Origin: Methanobacterium sp.
GTDB lineage: Archaea > Methanobacteriota > Methanobacteria > Methanobacteriales > Methanobacteriaceae
NCBI GenBank assembly: GCA_020854975.1
Contig: JAHKLQ010000015.1
Coordinates: 1-6,656, forward strand
Reading direction: 5' to 3'
DNA: 6,656 nucleotides
Part shown: piece after piece, positions 1 to 5,795 of the stretch
How positions within the stretch are numbered: the stretch's first letter is position 1
How the letters are laid out: the number at the start of each line of letters is the position of its first letter
Notes under the pieces: generated by a model
Seen by the model: the letters and a program-made list of their open reading frames with translations, nothing else
What the model was told of the DNA's origin: nothing
Database searches by the model: none
Made by a program: the position numbers and the translations under genes

Positions 1-398
1 AATTCTGTGTAATGTTCAGCTATTATATCATATTTTTGGACGCCTTCAAACAATAACAAATGTAAAACTCGGTAATCTATTTTTTCAGCACTTTCCACCA
101 GTTGAGTGGTCTCATTGATGGTGGAATCATCACCTACAATATTTAATATCACAGTTCTAAACTTTTCTTCAGGAGTGCCTTCAAAATCTCTAATTTGTTC
201 TAAGGTTGAACTAAAATAGTTAAATATGTACCTTTTAATAACTTCGACAAGTAGAGTATCTTTACTATCAAAGTGATAGTAAAATCCCCCCGTAGTAATG
301 TCAGATTCTCTTATTATTTCGTTCAATGAAACATCAGCAAATCCGTTTTTTAAAAAAAGTTTAAAAGCTGTTTCCAAAATTCTAGATTTTGTGTCCAT
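1..398 (-). CDS. TetR/AcrR-family transcriptional regulator, partial (3' end beyond window)
   Basis: Reading the minus strand from an ATG at 398-396 gives an open frame of about 132 codons to the left edge, without a stop. The product begins MDTKSRILETAFKLFLKNG and carries the TetR helix-turn-helix signature, with the TTGGFYYHFDSKDTLL block at about residues 35-50. Such proteins bind DNA as dimers through this N-terminal domain and sense a ligand through the helical C-terminal domain. By hand alignment it is about three-quarters identical over the first 80 residues to the complete regulator at 957-1568, then diverges in the ligand-binding part before converging again at a VQKY-containing block. 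A full protein would be about 195-205 aa, so roughly a third is missing. An in-frame ATG at 407-405 would add three residues; 398 is preferred because it matches the paralogue's start. Target genes cannot be read from the sequence. Confidence 0.9.
   Translation of the reverse strand, partial: MDTKSRILETAFKLFLKNGFADVSLNEIIRESDITTGGFYYHFDSKDTLLVEVIKRYIFNYFSSTLEQIRDFEGTPEEKFRTVILNIVGDDSTINETTQLVESAEKIDYRVLHLLLFEGVQKYDIIAEHYTE
261..283. repeat. 23-bp perfect palindrome inside the minus-strand tetR gene
   Basis: Ten-base arms TTTACTATCA and TGATAGTAAA flank a 3-nt centre. The palindrome encodes the FYYHFDSK part of the TetR helix-turn-helix. It is part of a 35-bp block (250-284) that recurs exactly, in inverted orientation, at 1071-1105 in the paralogous gene. 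Confidence 0.85.
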
Positions 399-545
399 AA
401 TTCTCATCTAATTTTATATTTTTAACGCCCATATGTGAATGGATTAATAGTTAAATGTGAATAATCAAGATCACAAACTGGGTTTAGTAGATAGTAATCA
501 TATCTATATTATTCAGTAGATGGGCTAATAAACTTTTACTTTTGG

Positions 546-610
546 GATTGTATAAGTTAGGGTTGGGGATTTTTTTTAGATTGTATGAAGTTAAGGGTGG
601 GGATTTTTCA
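546..610. repeat. Imperfect tandem repeat, two units of about 33 bp
   Basis: Unit 1 (546-578) and unit 2 (579-610) both start with GATTGTAT, continue through an AAGTT block and a GGG...GGGG block, and end in a T run. They differ by a few substitutions and small indels. Each unit carries two adjacent G runs (GGG-TT-GGGG and GGG-T-GGGG). No function is evident; a local duplication or paired binding sites are possible. Confidence 0.7.
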
Positions 611-901
611 GGTTTTCAGTCCATTATTGCATTTTTAGTTTGCATAGTTGAGGAATCATTATGTTTTCGTTTATTTTTTCCCTTTTCGAGCGTGGTTCGT
701 TTGTGGTAGTTTTCATCTGTGTAAGATGTTTACCATTAACTTAACAAAAATCATCTGCAAGAAAAGTTTTTAACTTCTAAAATCACTTTAATATATCATA
801 AGATTATTGAGTGACCTATTGAAGTTCATATTCAGGATTATTGTAAGATTTGTATAATGAACCAACAAGACGATAAATCTCTTAAATCCTCATTTAGTTA
901 A

Positions 902-935
902 GCTATAAATTCAAATTAGTCATAGTCTTAGAGAA
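902..935 (+). promoter_or_regulatory. Candidate promoter of the plus-strand tetR gene
   Basis: A TATA-like box TATAAAT at 904-910 would place transcription start about 25 bases downstream, near 930-935. That leaves a leader of about 25 nt before the ATG at 957. An alternative TATA-like stretch TTTAATATAT at 787-796 would give a much longer leader. This is judged on box and spacing alone. Confidence 0.4.
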
Positions 936-956
936 AAATTAGAAGAAGTTGAAATA

Positions 957-1568
957 ATGAGTACGAAGTCTAGAATCATGGAAACAACTTTCAAACTATT
1001 TTTAAAAAAGGGAATTGTTGATGTTTCTTTAAGTGACATTATAAAAGCAGCAGACATTACTACGGGTGGCTTTTACTATCACTTTGATAGTAAAGATACT
1101 CTACTGGTTGAAGTTATAAAAAAATACATATTTGATTATTTTAATTCCACCATAGAGTATGTTAGAAATTCTGAAGGCACACCTAAAGAAAAACTAGAAT
1201 CCGTGATTTTATCCATGTGGAGAGAATGTGTACCTATTGCCGAAGCCGCACCATCCGGTGAAAGTTCTGAAAGGGTAGATTATAGAACGGTACACCTACT
1301 ATTGATGGAAGGTGTACAGAAATATGAGGTGATAGGTGAATACTATACCGAGTACTATCATAACTTGTTAAACTTTATTAAAGAAACAATTGATGAAGGG
1401 GTAACCCAAGGCATAATCAGGTCTGATATTGATTCTTCTGAACTTGCAACAATTATTCAAACTTCCATGGTGGGAGCAGTCATTATGTGGGTAGCTATGC
1501 CTGAAATATCGTTAGAAAAAAGAATAATCTCTAATGTGGATTATCATTGGGATTGCATTGCAAAGTAA
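957..1568 (+). CDS. TetR/AcrR-family transcriptional regulator
   Basis: A complete 203-aa protein, the usual length for the TetR family. The N-terminal DNA-binding domain spans about residues 1-50. The helix-turn-helix lies at about 24-45, ending in the family-typical GFYYHFDSKDTLL (38-50), whose Y-x-HF-x-S/N-K pattern is a TetR hallmark. The remaining roughly 150 residues are helical and should form the dimer and ligand pocket. The ligand is unknown. It is a close paralogue of the truncated gene at 1-398, and the two are transcribed divergently. They differ most around residues 87-107, in the sensor domain, which suggests similar DNA targets but different inducers. The start follows a weak purine-rich AGAAGAAG stretch and matches the paralogue's start. 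It is a candidate for the regulator acting on the dyads at 1999, 5409 and 6321, but no copy of that dyad lies in its own likely promoter. Confidence 0.93.
   Translation: MSTKSRIMETTFKLFLKKGIVDVSLSDIIKAADITTGGFYYHFDSKDTLLVEVIKKYIFDYFNSTIEYVRNSEGTPKEKLESVILSMWRECVPIAEAAPSGESSERVDYRTVHLLLMEGVQKYEVIGEYYTEYYHNLLNFIKETIDEGVTQGIIRSDIDSSELATIIQTSMVGAVIMWVAMPEISLEKRIISNVDYHWDCIAK
1072..1094. repeat. 23-bp perfect palindrome inside the plus-strand tetR gene
   Basis: Same 10-base arms and 3-nt centre as at 261-283, embedded in the 35-bp block 1071-1105 shared exactly with the other tetR gene. The flanking coding sequence has many synonymous differences (for example GGGGGATTT versus GGTGGCTTT just upstream), so this stretch is more conserved than its surroundings. 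Confidence 0.85.
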
Positions 1569-1586
1569 ATTCCACAAAATTTGCAA

Positions 1587-1640
1587 ATCTTCCTATTTTC
1601 TAATTATCTTCCTATTTTCTAATTTTTAATATTTTTTATC
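1587..1640 (+). terminator. Tandem 19-bp duplication and T-rich tract, probable terminator of tetR
   Basis: A 19-base unit, ATCTTCCTATTTTCTAATT, is present twice with no gap (1587-1605 and 1606-1624), starting 19 bases after the tetR stop. It is followed by further T runs, including TTTTTT at about 1632-1637. Archaeal RNA polymerase terminates at pyrimidine/T-rich tracts on the non-template strand, so this is a plausible intrinsic terminator. I see no strong hairpin. Confidence 0.5.
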
Positions 1641-1998
1641 TAATTCTCAAAAAACAGTTATACGTTGCGTATTATCCATAATTCAAACCAGTTATATTTT
1701 TATCCCACAACAATGGAATTCAAGTTCCGACAATGTTCAGTTAGTATTTTACTAATTAATTTTATTTGAATTTTAAAAAAATTTTATTAGCTCGTTTTGA
1801 ATATTTTTGTTCTACGCTCAATTTAAGAATATAGCAAAGATGATGTAGGTCCATTTAATTTTGAATTACGGCTTTTTAAATTAATTGAATCCCATAAAAC
1901 ATATAAAATACGATTTTTTAATTATTTAAAGCAAGGATGATGCATAGAAAAGTAAATAGTATAAATAAACTTATAAAATTATAATAATTAATAATTAC
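1641..1998. other. AT-rich non-coding stretch upstream of the redox operon
   Basis: No ORF with coding character is visible on either strand. Small features noted are a dyad TTAGTA/TACTAA with a 3-nt centre at 1741-1755, a repeated AGCAARGATGATG at 1833-1845 and 1930-1942, and an additional TATA-like GTATAAATA near 1959. None is strong enough to name. The region is probably the long upstream regulatory spacer of the operon starting at 2108. Confidence 0.4.
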
Positions 1999-2025
1999 AA
2001 ACAGAGCATTCGGTATGTTTATATA
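1999..2025 (+). promoter_or_regulatory. Promoter with 22-bp dyad operator, copy 1 (redox operon)
   Basis: The dyad at 1999-2020 has outer half-site ends AAAC and GTTT, with GAGCATTCGGTATGTTT at 2004-2020. Its last bases form the start of a TATA box TTTATATA (2018-2025). A transcription start near 2045-2050 would give a leader of about 60 nt before the ATG at 2108. The 27 bases 1998-2024 match 24 of 27 at 5408-5434, and the similarity continues downstream as GATGACCT (2027-2034) versus GATGATCT. Because the dyad covers the position of the TFB-recognition element and touches the TATA box, a protein bound here should block initiation. This copy has the least symmetric inner half-sites of the three. 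Confidence 0.75.
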
Positions 2026-2107
2026 TGATGACCTACATGTTTAGATTCAATAAGTCGGGAATGGGCTATAACTGGAGCTAGGAGAAACTACTGGAGGTAA
2101 CATAGAA

Positions 2108-2506
2108 ATGAATGTTGTGAGTAGCAAGGATGTGAATGTACATGTGAATAAAATCAAAATGGTTAGGCCTGATAAAAATCCTAAGAACTGTGATTTAGAT
2201 TTGAATGTGAACTGGAATATTGATTTCGTAAAAATTGATGAAAAAACTTTAGAATATATCTGTGTTCTGACAACTATTGGTGAATTACCCCTTAATTTTG
2301 CAATTCAGGGGTTAATCGAGTGTGAAGATCCTAAAGTAGATCTGGAGAAACGATCCGGTGAATTATCTTCATTGATTCTAGATCTGGGCATGGAAACCCT
2401 GGTAAGTATGGTAAATGCAACTAAAGACATTAGCATTCAAATAGACCCTGTACCTGAAGCTCATCTGGTCAACACTCCAAGAATAACTCTGGATAAAGGA
2501 TGCTGA
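2108..2506 (+). CDS. Uncharacterised 132-aa protein, first gene of the redox operon (possible SecB-like fold)
   Basis: I do not recognise this family with confidence. The start is well supported by GGAGGT at 2093-2098, nine bases before the ATG. The protein is acidic and soluble, with no signal peptide or membrane segment. Residues about 8-70 read as alternating beta strands (VNVHVNKIKMV, LDLNVNWNIDF, LEYICVLTTIG, LNFAIQGLIEC). A helix follows at about 84-104 (ELSSLILDLGMETLVSMV), then ISIQIDPVPEAHL. This long-sheet, helix, hydrophobic 'P-V/I-x' tail order recalls SecB-like chaperones, but that is a fold-level impression only. Cysteines are few (28, 52, 72, 132) and form no Fe-S motif. It lies 80 bp before the FdhA-like gene on the same strand. 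A chaperone or assembly role for that complex is speculation. Confidence 0.8.
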   Translation: MNVVSSKDVNVHVNKIKMVRPDKNPKNCDLDLNVNWNIDFVKIDEKTLEYICVLTTIGELPLNFAIQGLIECEDPKVDLEKRSGELSSLILDLGMETLVSMVNATKDISIQIDPVPEAHLVNTPRITLDKGC

Positions 2507-2572
2507 AGGAAAAATATGCACTATATGTCAAATAACCGGAAGATAAATAGTTTTACGAATAATTTAAGATAA

Positions 2573-2577
2573 AGGTG
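2573..2577 (+). promoter_or_regulatory. Ribosome binding site deciding the FdhA-like start
   Basis: AGGTG at 2573-2577 is the Shine-Dalgarno. It overlaps an in-frame GTG at 2575 that could be mistaken for a start. The ATG at 2587, nine bases downstream, fits the spacing and gives an N-terminus (MKLTHTICPSC) of the usual FdhA kind. Confidence 0.6.
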
Positions 2578-2586
2578 TTAGAATTG

Positions 2587-3690
2587 ATGAAATTAACCCA
2601 CACAATATGTCCTTCCTGTAGTGTAGGTTGTGGAATAAATCTCATAACCCAAAAACAGGAAGCAGTAGGCACTTACCCCTACAAAAGATACCCAATAAAC
2701 GAAGGTAAGAGCTGTAAAAAAGGAAGAGAATGCTACGGGATGATAACTGAAGAAAAACGGTTGTTAAATCCTCATATAAAAAAAACTAGTCTGGTGGGGT
2801 CGAATTGGGATGAATCTCTAAATTTGGCTGTTTCCAAGATAAAATCATATGAACCTGAAGAAATAGGGATCATTGGCTCCGGGAATTGCACCAACGAAGA
2901 ATGTGAAATCCTGAAAAAATTCGCCACTTCATTAGGTGCAGAAAACATTGGATACCCTGCCGGGAACTTTCCTAACTTTGATTTTGAAACAGGAAATCTC
3001 AATGATGTGGAAAACTCCCAGTTTATCTTAATAACAGGAAACGTTTTGAAAGAATATCCTCTAATAGGAAGAAAGATCATCCTAGCCAAAGAGAATGGTG
3101 CGGAAATAATCACCATAGACTACCCTCAAAAGACAACTACGGGCATGATCTCGGATCAATACATCCAAACGGAGTCCATTAGGCAATTTTTAGATGATGA
3201 AGCCGAAAAAATTCAGACTAAATTAAATGAATCATCCCTGATATTGGTTAGCAAATTAGACAATAAAGAGGAATTGGAAGAATTCCATCAAATGGCCGCC
3301 AAATCTAATTCTAAAATAATCCCCATCATGAAAGAATGCAACTCCAGGGGAGCCATGAACATTCTCCCTCCTCTAAGTGAGGATGAATTGAAGACCATGA
3401 TAAATGGGATGAATTTATTGTATATAGTGGGTGATGATCTGGCATCACAACTGGGAGAAACTCTAAAAAAGGTGGATTTTCTAATCACACAAAGCACCAC
3501 TCTTAACCAGACAGCATTATTATCTGATGTTGTGTTTCCCTCTGCTTGTTGGGTGGAGAAGACCGGATCTTTCACTAACATAACTGGTAACACTCAAAAA
3601 GTCCAGCAAATACTTCCTCCACCGGGTGAAGCCATGGACGATGCCACAATCATTATGAAAATTGCAGAAAAGATGGAGATAGACTTATAA
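2587..3690 (+). CDS. Shortened formate dehydrogenase alpha (FdhA)-like molybdopterin oxidoreductase, probably non-catalytic
   Basis: A 367-aa homologue of the large subunit of F420-dependent formate dehydrogenase; family FdhA is about 680 aa. The N-terminal [4Fe-4S] domain is intact: C8-x2-C11-x3-C15-x27-C43 followed by KKG. The family's NWDESL (about 73-78) and CTNEE (101-105) blocks follow. Where FdhA has its catalytic Cys or selenocysteine segment, this protein reads GAENIGYPAGNFPNF (117-131), with no Cys and no UGA. The middle molybdopterin-binding part is strongly compressed. The chain resumes with SDVVFPSACW (313-322), GSFTN and PGEA, then stops, without the C-terminal domain that completes the cofactor pocket. 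Cofactor binding and formate oxidation are therefore doubtful; it may act as an Fe-S scaffold or electron conduit. It is followed 12 bp later by the FdhB-like gene and then the MvhD-like gene. The frame is clean, so it is not a recent pseudogene. It may correspond to the flp (FDH-linked) genes I recall from Methanothermobacter; unverified. Confidence 0.85.
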   Translation: MKLTHTICPSCSVGCGINLITQKQEAVGTYPYKRYPINEGKSCKKGRECYGMITEEKRLLNPHIKKTSLVGSNWDESLNLAVSKIKSYEPEEIGIIGSGNCTNEECEILKKFATSLGAENIGYPAGNFPNFDFETGNLNDVENSQFILITGNVLKEYPLIGRKIILAKENGAEIITIDYPQKTTTGMISDQYIQTESIRQFLDDEAEKIQTKLNESSLILVSKLDNKEELEEFHQMAAKSNSKIIPIMKECNSRGAMNILPPLSEDELKTMINGMNLLYIVGDDLASQLGETLKKVDFLITQSTTLNQTALLSDVVFPSACWVEKTGSFTNITGNTQKVQQILPPPGEAMDDATIIMKIAEKMEIDL

Positions 3691-3692
3691 TA

Positions 3693-3698
3693 GGTGAT
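3693..3698 (+). promoter_or_regulatory. Ribosome binding site deciding the FdhB-like start
   Basis: GGTGAT lies at 3693-3698. In-frame GTG (3694) and ATG (3697) codons overlap it, so the likely start is the ATG at 3703, four bases downstream. The MvhD-like gene uses the same GGTGAT (4939-4944) with a five-base gap, which supports the choice. Confidence 0.65.
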
Positions 3699-3702
3699 GT
3701 TT

Positions 3703-4851
3703 ATGGATTCTAATTATTTACTCGCCCGAGCCAAAGATGAGGATCTGTTAAAGAAGGGAGAATGTGGTGGAGCTGTCAGTTCCATTTTTCAATACCTCCT
3801 TGACAGCAACCTGGTTGATGGAGTTTTAAACCTGAGCCATGGAGAAGATATTTACGATGGAGTCCCCACTCTTATCGAAGATTCAAAAGATTTAGTGCAA
3901 ACCTGTGGGTCTTTACACTGTGCTCCCACCATGTTCGGAGATCTGATAAGAAAATATCTGCAGGATATGAACTTGGCTGTGGCGGTTAAGCCCTGTGATG
4001 CCATGGCAATTAAGGAACTGGAAAAAAGGCACCAAATAGACAGTGATAAAATTTATAAGGTCGGTTTAAACTGTGGAGGAACTGTTCTACCCATAACTGC
4101 CCTGAAGATGATAGAATTATTTTACGAAGTTGATCCAGATGATGTGGTCAAAGAAGAGATCGACAAAGGTAAATTCATCATAGAACTTGCTGATGGAAGT
4201 CATAAATCCATAGAAATTGATGAACTGGAAGAAAAAGGGTATGGAAGGCGCGTGAACTGTCAAAGATGCGAGTTAATGATCCCCCGAAACGCAGATATAG
4301 CCTGTGGAAACTGGGGTGCAGAACCAGGATGGACATTTATAGAAATAGTCACTGAAAAAGGAAGAGAAATAGTTGAAAATGCACATAAAAATGGATATTT
4401 AGAGGTTAAAACCCCACCTGAAAAGCTTGTGAACATCCGGGAGAAAATTGAGGGTGTTATGATTAAAATGGCCCGGAAATTCCAGGATAAATATTTGGAA
4501 GAGGAATATCCTTCCCTGGAAAACTGGGATGAATATTGGAACCGGTGCATTGAGTGTTATGCCTGTCGGGATGTTTGTCCCCTGTGTTACTGCAGAGAAT
4601 GTGATTTGGAAAGAGAATACTATTCAGATTCAGGAGAGACAGCACCAGATCCCCTCACTTTCCAGGGAGTTAGACTTTCTCACATGAGTTTCAGTTGCGT
4701 GAACTGTGGGCAGTGTGAGGATGTGTGTCCTATGGAAATCCCGGTGGCCCGTATTTACCATAGGATGCAGAAAAAATACCGGGAACAGACAGGGTTCATA
4801 GCAGGAATGAGCGAAGAATTACCACCGCTCTTCAGCCCTGAAAAAGAATGA
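3703..4851 (+). CDS. FdhB-like F420-binding iron-sulfur subunit (formate dehydrogenase beta / FrhB family)
   Basis: The 382-aa product is full length for methanogen FdhB. These subunits carry FAD and Fe-S clusters and transfer electrons to or from coenzyme F420 in the cytoplasm. Family blocks are present in order: KKGECGGAV (about 17-25), GSLHC (69-73), KPCDAM (96-101), NCGGT (123-127), a [26 protein letters not shown] segment (C186, C189, C201), and two C-terminal ferredoxin motifs. The latter are C282-x2-C285-x2-C288-x3-C292 and C332-x2-C335-x2-C338-x3-CP, with an extra Cys group (295, 297, 300) between them, as in FdhB. No key residue looks lost, in contrast to its FdhA-like partner. It starts 12 bp after that gene, which implies co-transcription and a complex. 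FrhB and other F420-oxidoreductase paralogues share the central domain, but the C-terminal ferredoxin pair favours FdhB. Upstream in-frame GTG 3694 and ATG 3697 overlap the ribosome site and are less likely starts. Confidence 0.93.
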   Translation: [382 protein letters not shown]

Positions 4852-4949
4852 ATGTCAAACAATTTCATTAGGTAAGAGAGGTATCAATCTTCTCATGGAA
4901 TAAGTAATGTGATAACAATTTTTTCACTAAAAATGGTAGGTGATGTAAT

Positions 4950-5366
4950 ATGTCTGAAAAGGAGCCTAAGATTATTGGATTTTGTTGTAACTGGTGTTGT
5001 TACGGGGGAGCAGACACTGCTGGAACAGCAAGGATGCAGTACCCTCCCAATGTAAGAATTATACGGGTCATGTGTTCAGGAAGGATCAATCCGTCTATGG
5101 TACTAAAAGCATTCAAAGAAGGAGCTGACGGAGTTTTCGTAGGTGGATGCCACATTGGAGACTGTCATTATGATGCTGGGAATTATAAGTGGCGAAGGCG
5201 GGCTAAATTTGTTGAAGACCTGCTTCCTGAATTTGGAATTGATGAAGAAAGGTTCAGATTCGAATGGATATCTGCATCTGAAGGTGAAAAATTCCAGAAA
5301 ACTATGGAAGAGTTCTACAACAAGCTAAAAGGATTGGGATCCCTTCAAAGATCTTTTTCAAAATGA
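4950..5366 (+). CDS. MvhD/FlpD-like [2Fe-2S] electron-transfer subunit (hydrogenase iron-sulfur subunit family)
   Basis: The 138-aa protein matches the delta subunit of the F420-non-reducing hydrogenase (MvhD) along its whole length. MvhD and its relatives carry a [2Fe-2S] cluster and hand electrons from a hydrogenase or formate dehydrogenase to heterodisulfide reductase HdrA, the flavin-based bifurcation site. The signature is clear: [11 protein letters not shown] (Cys 12, 13, 16, 17), RVMCSGR (Cys 42), [17 protein letters not shown] (Cys 67, 72), GNYKWRRR, and the C-terminal [10 protein letters not shown]. The start follows GGTGAT at 4939-4944. It lies 98 bp after the FdhB-like gene on the same strand, with no clear terminator or TATA box between, so I take it as the last gene of the operon. 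Its presence beside FdhB suggests a bridge between F420 and Hdr rather than a hydrogenase, since no hydrogenase gene is nearby. FlpD would be an equally good name. Confidence 0.95.
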   Translation: MSEKEPKIIGFCCNWCCYGGADTAGTARMQYPPNVRIIRVMCSGRINPSMVLKAFKEGADGVFVGGCHIGDCHYDAGNYKWRRRAKFVEDLLPEFGIDEERFRFEWISASEGEKFQKTMEEFYNKLKGLGSLQRSFSK

Positions 5367-5406
5367 TCTCAACCTTTTTATATTTTAGGATATTGAGAGG
5401 ATCATT
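5362..5406 (+). terminator. Stem-loop with T-rich loop after the MvhD-like gene
   Basis: AATGATCTCAA (5362-5372, overlapping the stop codon) can pair with TTGAGAGGATCATT (5393-5406), leaving a 3-nt bulge. The loop holds T runs (TTTTTATATTTT at about 5375-5386). It sits just ahead of the next promoter, so it plausibly separates the redox operon from the ABM gene. The T run is in the loop rather than after the stem, so termination would rely on the T tract itself. Confidence 0.45.
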
Positions 5407-5408
5407 GC

Positions 5409-5434
5409 AAACCGAGCAATCGCTATGTTTATAT
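5409..5434 (+). promoter_or_regulatory. Promoter with 22-bp dyad operator, copy 2 (ABM gene)
   Basis: The dyad at 5409-5430 shows AAACnnAGC and GCTnnGTTT with a 4-nt centre, followed directly by the TATA box TTTATAT (5428-5434). A start site near 5455 would leave a very short leader before the ribosome site AGGAGG at 5462-5467. The match is 24 of 27 to copy 1 and 22 of 24 to copy 3 (6323-6346). Confidence 0.8.
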
Positions 5435-5461
5435 GGGATGATCTCATTTATGGATAAATAA

Positions 5462-5467
5462 AGGAGG
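5462..5467 (+). promoter_or_regulatory. Ribosome binding site of the ABM gene
   Basis: AGGAGG is followed by three in-frame ATG codons at 5471, 5474 and 5480. Six bases of spacing favour 5474, the same spacing as AGGAGG to ATG in the SDR gene at 6432. Confidence 0.6.
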
Positions 5468-5473
5468 AATATG

Positions 5474-5764
5474 ATGATTATGGTAACAGCAACCATTACT
5501 GCTAAACCTGGTCAGAGGGATGCCGTCATTGAAAAATCAAAAGATCTGATTGAATCCACTCGTTTAGAACCCGGTTGTATCAGTTATCAGCTATATGCAA
5601 GCACAGAAGATAAAAACGTTTTATTGATGCTGGAACAATGGGAAAATCCAGAAGTTTTAGAGTCACATATGCAAACTGAACACTTTAAAGCATTTGGTGT
5701 GGCTATTAAAGATATTTTAGCTGAAGAATTAGATATAAATATCTATTCTGCTGATAAAATATAA
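5474..5764 (+). CDS. ABM-family (antibiotic biosynthesis monooxygenase-like / YgiN-like) small protein
   Basis: A protein of about 96 aa with the dimeric ferredoxin-like ABM fold, the usual length for a single domain. Recognisable parts are the first strand and turn MVTATITAKPGQRDAVIE, the family-typical EPGCISYQLYAS segment near residues 33-44, the ENVLLMLEQWENPE-type strand (here KNVLLMLEQWENPE), and the helix with H-M-x-T-E-HFKAF. Members include quinol and polyketide monooxygenases and heme-degrading enzymes, and many have no known substrate. Nothing here fixes the reaction. In an anaerobe, oxygen-dependent monooxygenation seems unlikely as the main role; quinone or stress-related chemistry is only a guess. 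The start could also be 5471 or 5480. The gene is preceded by its own dyad promoter, shared with the redox operon and the SDR gene, which implies co-regulation. Confidence 0.88.
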   Translation: MIMVTATITAKPGQRDAVIEKSKDLIESTRLEPGCISYQLYASTEDKNVLLMLEQWENPEVLESHMQTEHFKAFGVAIKDILAEELDINIYSADKI

Positions 5765-5795
5765 AGGAATATAAAATAAAGATTTATTCAGGATT

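Larger units (their letters stand above)
399..956. other. AT-rich divergent intergenic region between two tetR paralogues
   Basis: I see no convincing gene in this spacer of about 560 bp. It must hold the promoters of both divergent regulators. It contains several small symmetric or repeated elements that could be operators: ATGTGAAT repeated at 433-440 and 455-462 (start to start 22 bp, about two helical turns); a short dyad AAAC-TGG-GTTT at 475-485; and a 6-bp-arm dyad TAGATA/TATCTA with a 7-nt spacer at 488-506. A G- and T-rich imperfect tandem repeat lies at 546-610. None matches the 22-bp dyad found at the downstream promoters well. The assignments are pattern-based only. Confidence 0.5.

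Noticed and set aside
645..666. A possible fourth copy of the regulatory dyad (GAGGAATCATTATGTTT at 650-666)
   Set aside because: 14 of 17 core bases match, but the left half-site AAAC is lost, the inner symmetry is broken, no TATA box follows and the next gene start is about 290 bp away. Probably chance in AT-rich DNA.
624..716. A 30-codon minus-strand ORF starting MKTTTNEPRSKREK
   Set aside because: No ribosome binding site, no recognisable family, and short ORFs are expected by chance in a spacer of this size.
857..901. A 14-codon ORF (MNQQDDKSLKSSFS) in a possible long leader of the plus-strand tetR
   Set aside because: It has no ribosome binding site. The more likely TATA box at 904-910 lies downstream of it, so it may not even be transcribed with tetR.
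2772..3593. Minus-strand ORFs of about 100-114 aa inside the FdhA-like gene
   Set aside because: They are antisense shadows of a gene with clear family motifs; their translations show no domain and no ribosome site.
4260..4645. Minus-strand ORFs inside the FdhB-like gene
   Set aside because: Antisense shadows of a strongly conserved coding region.
5143..5496. A 61-aa alternate-frame ORF within the MvhD-like gene and a 64-aa minus-strand ORF over its end and the next promoter
   Set aside because: The first is a frame shadow. The second would run through the dyad promoter and the terminator stem; neither has family similarity I can see.
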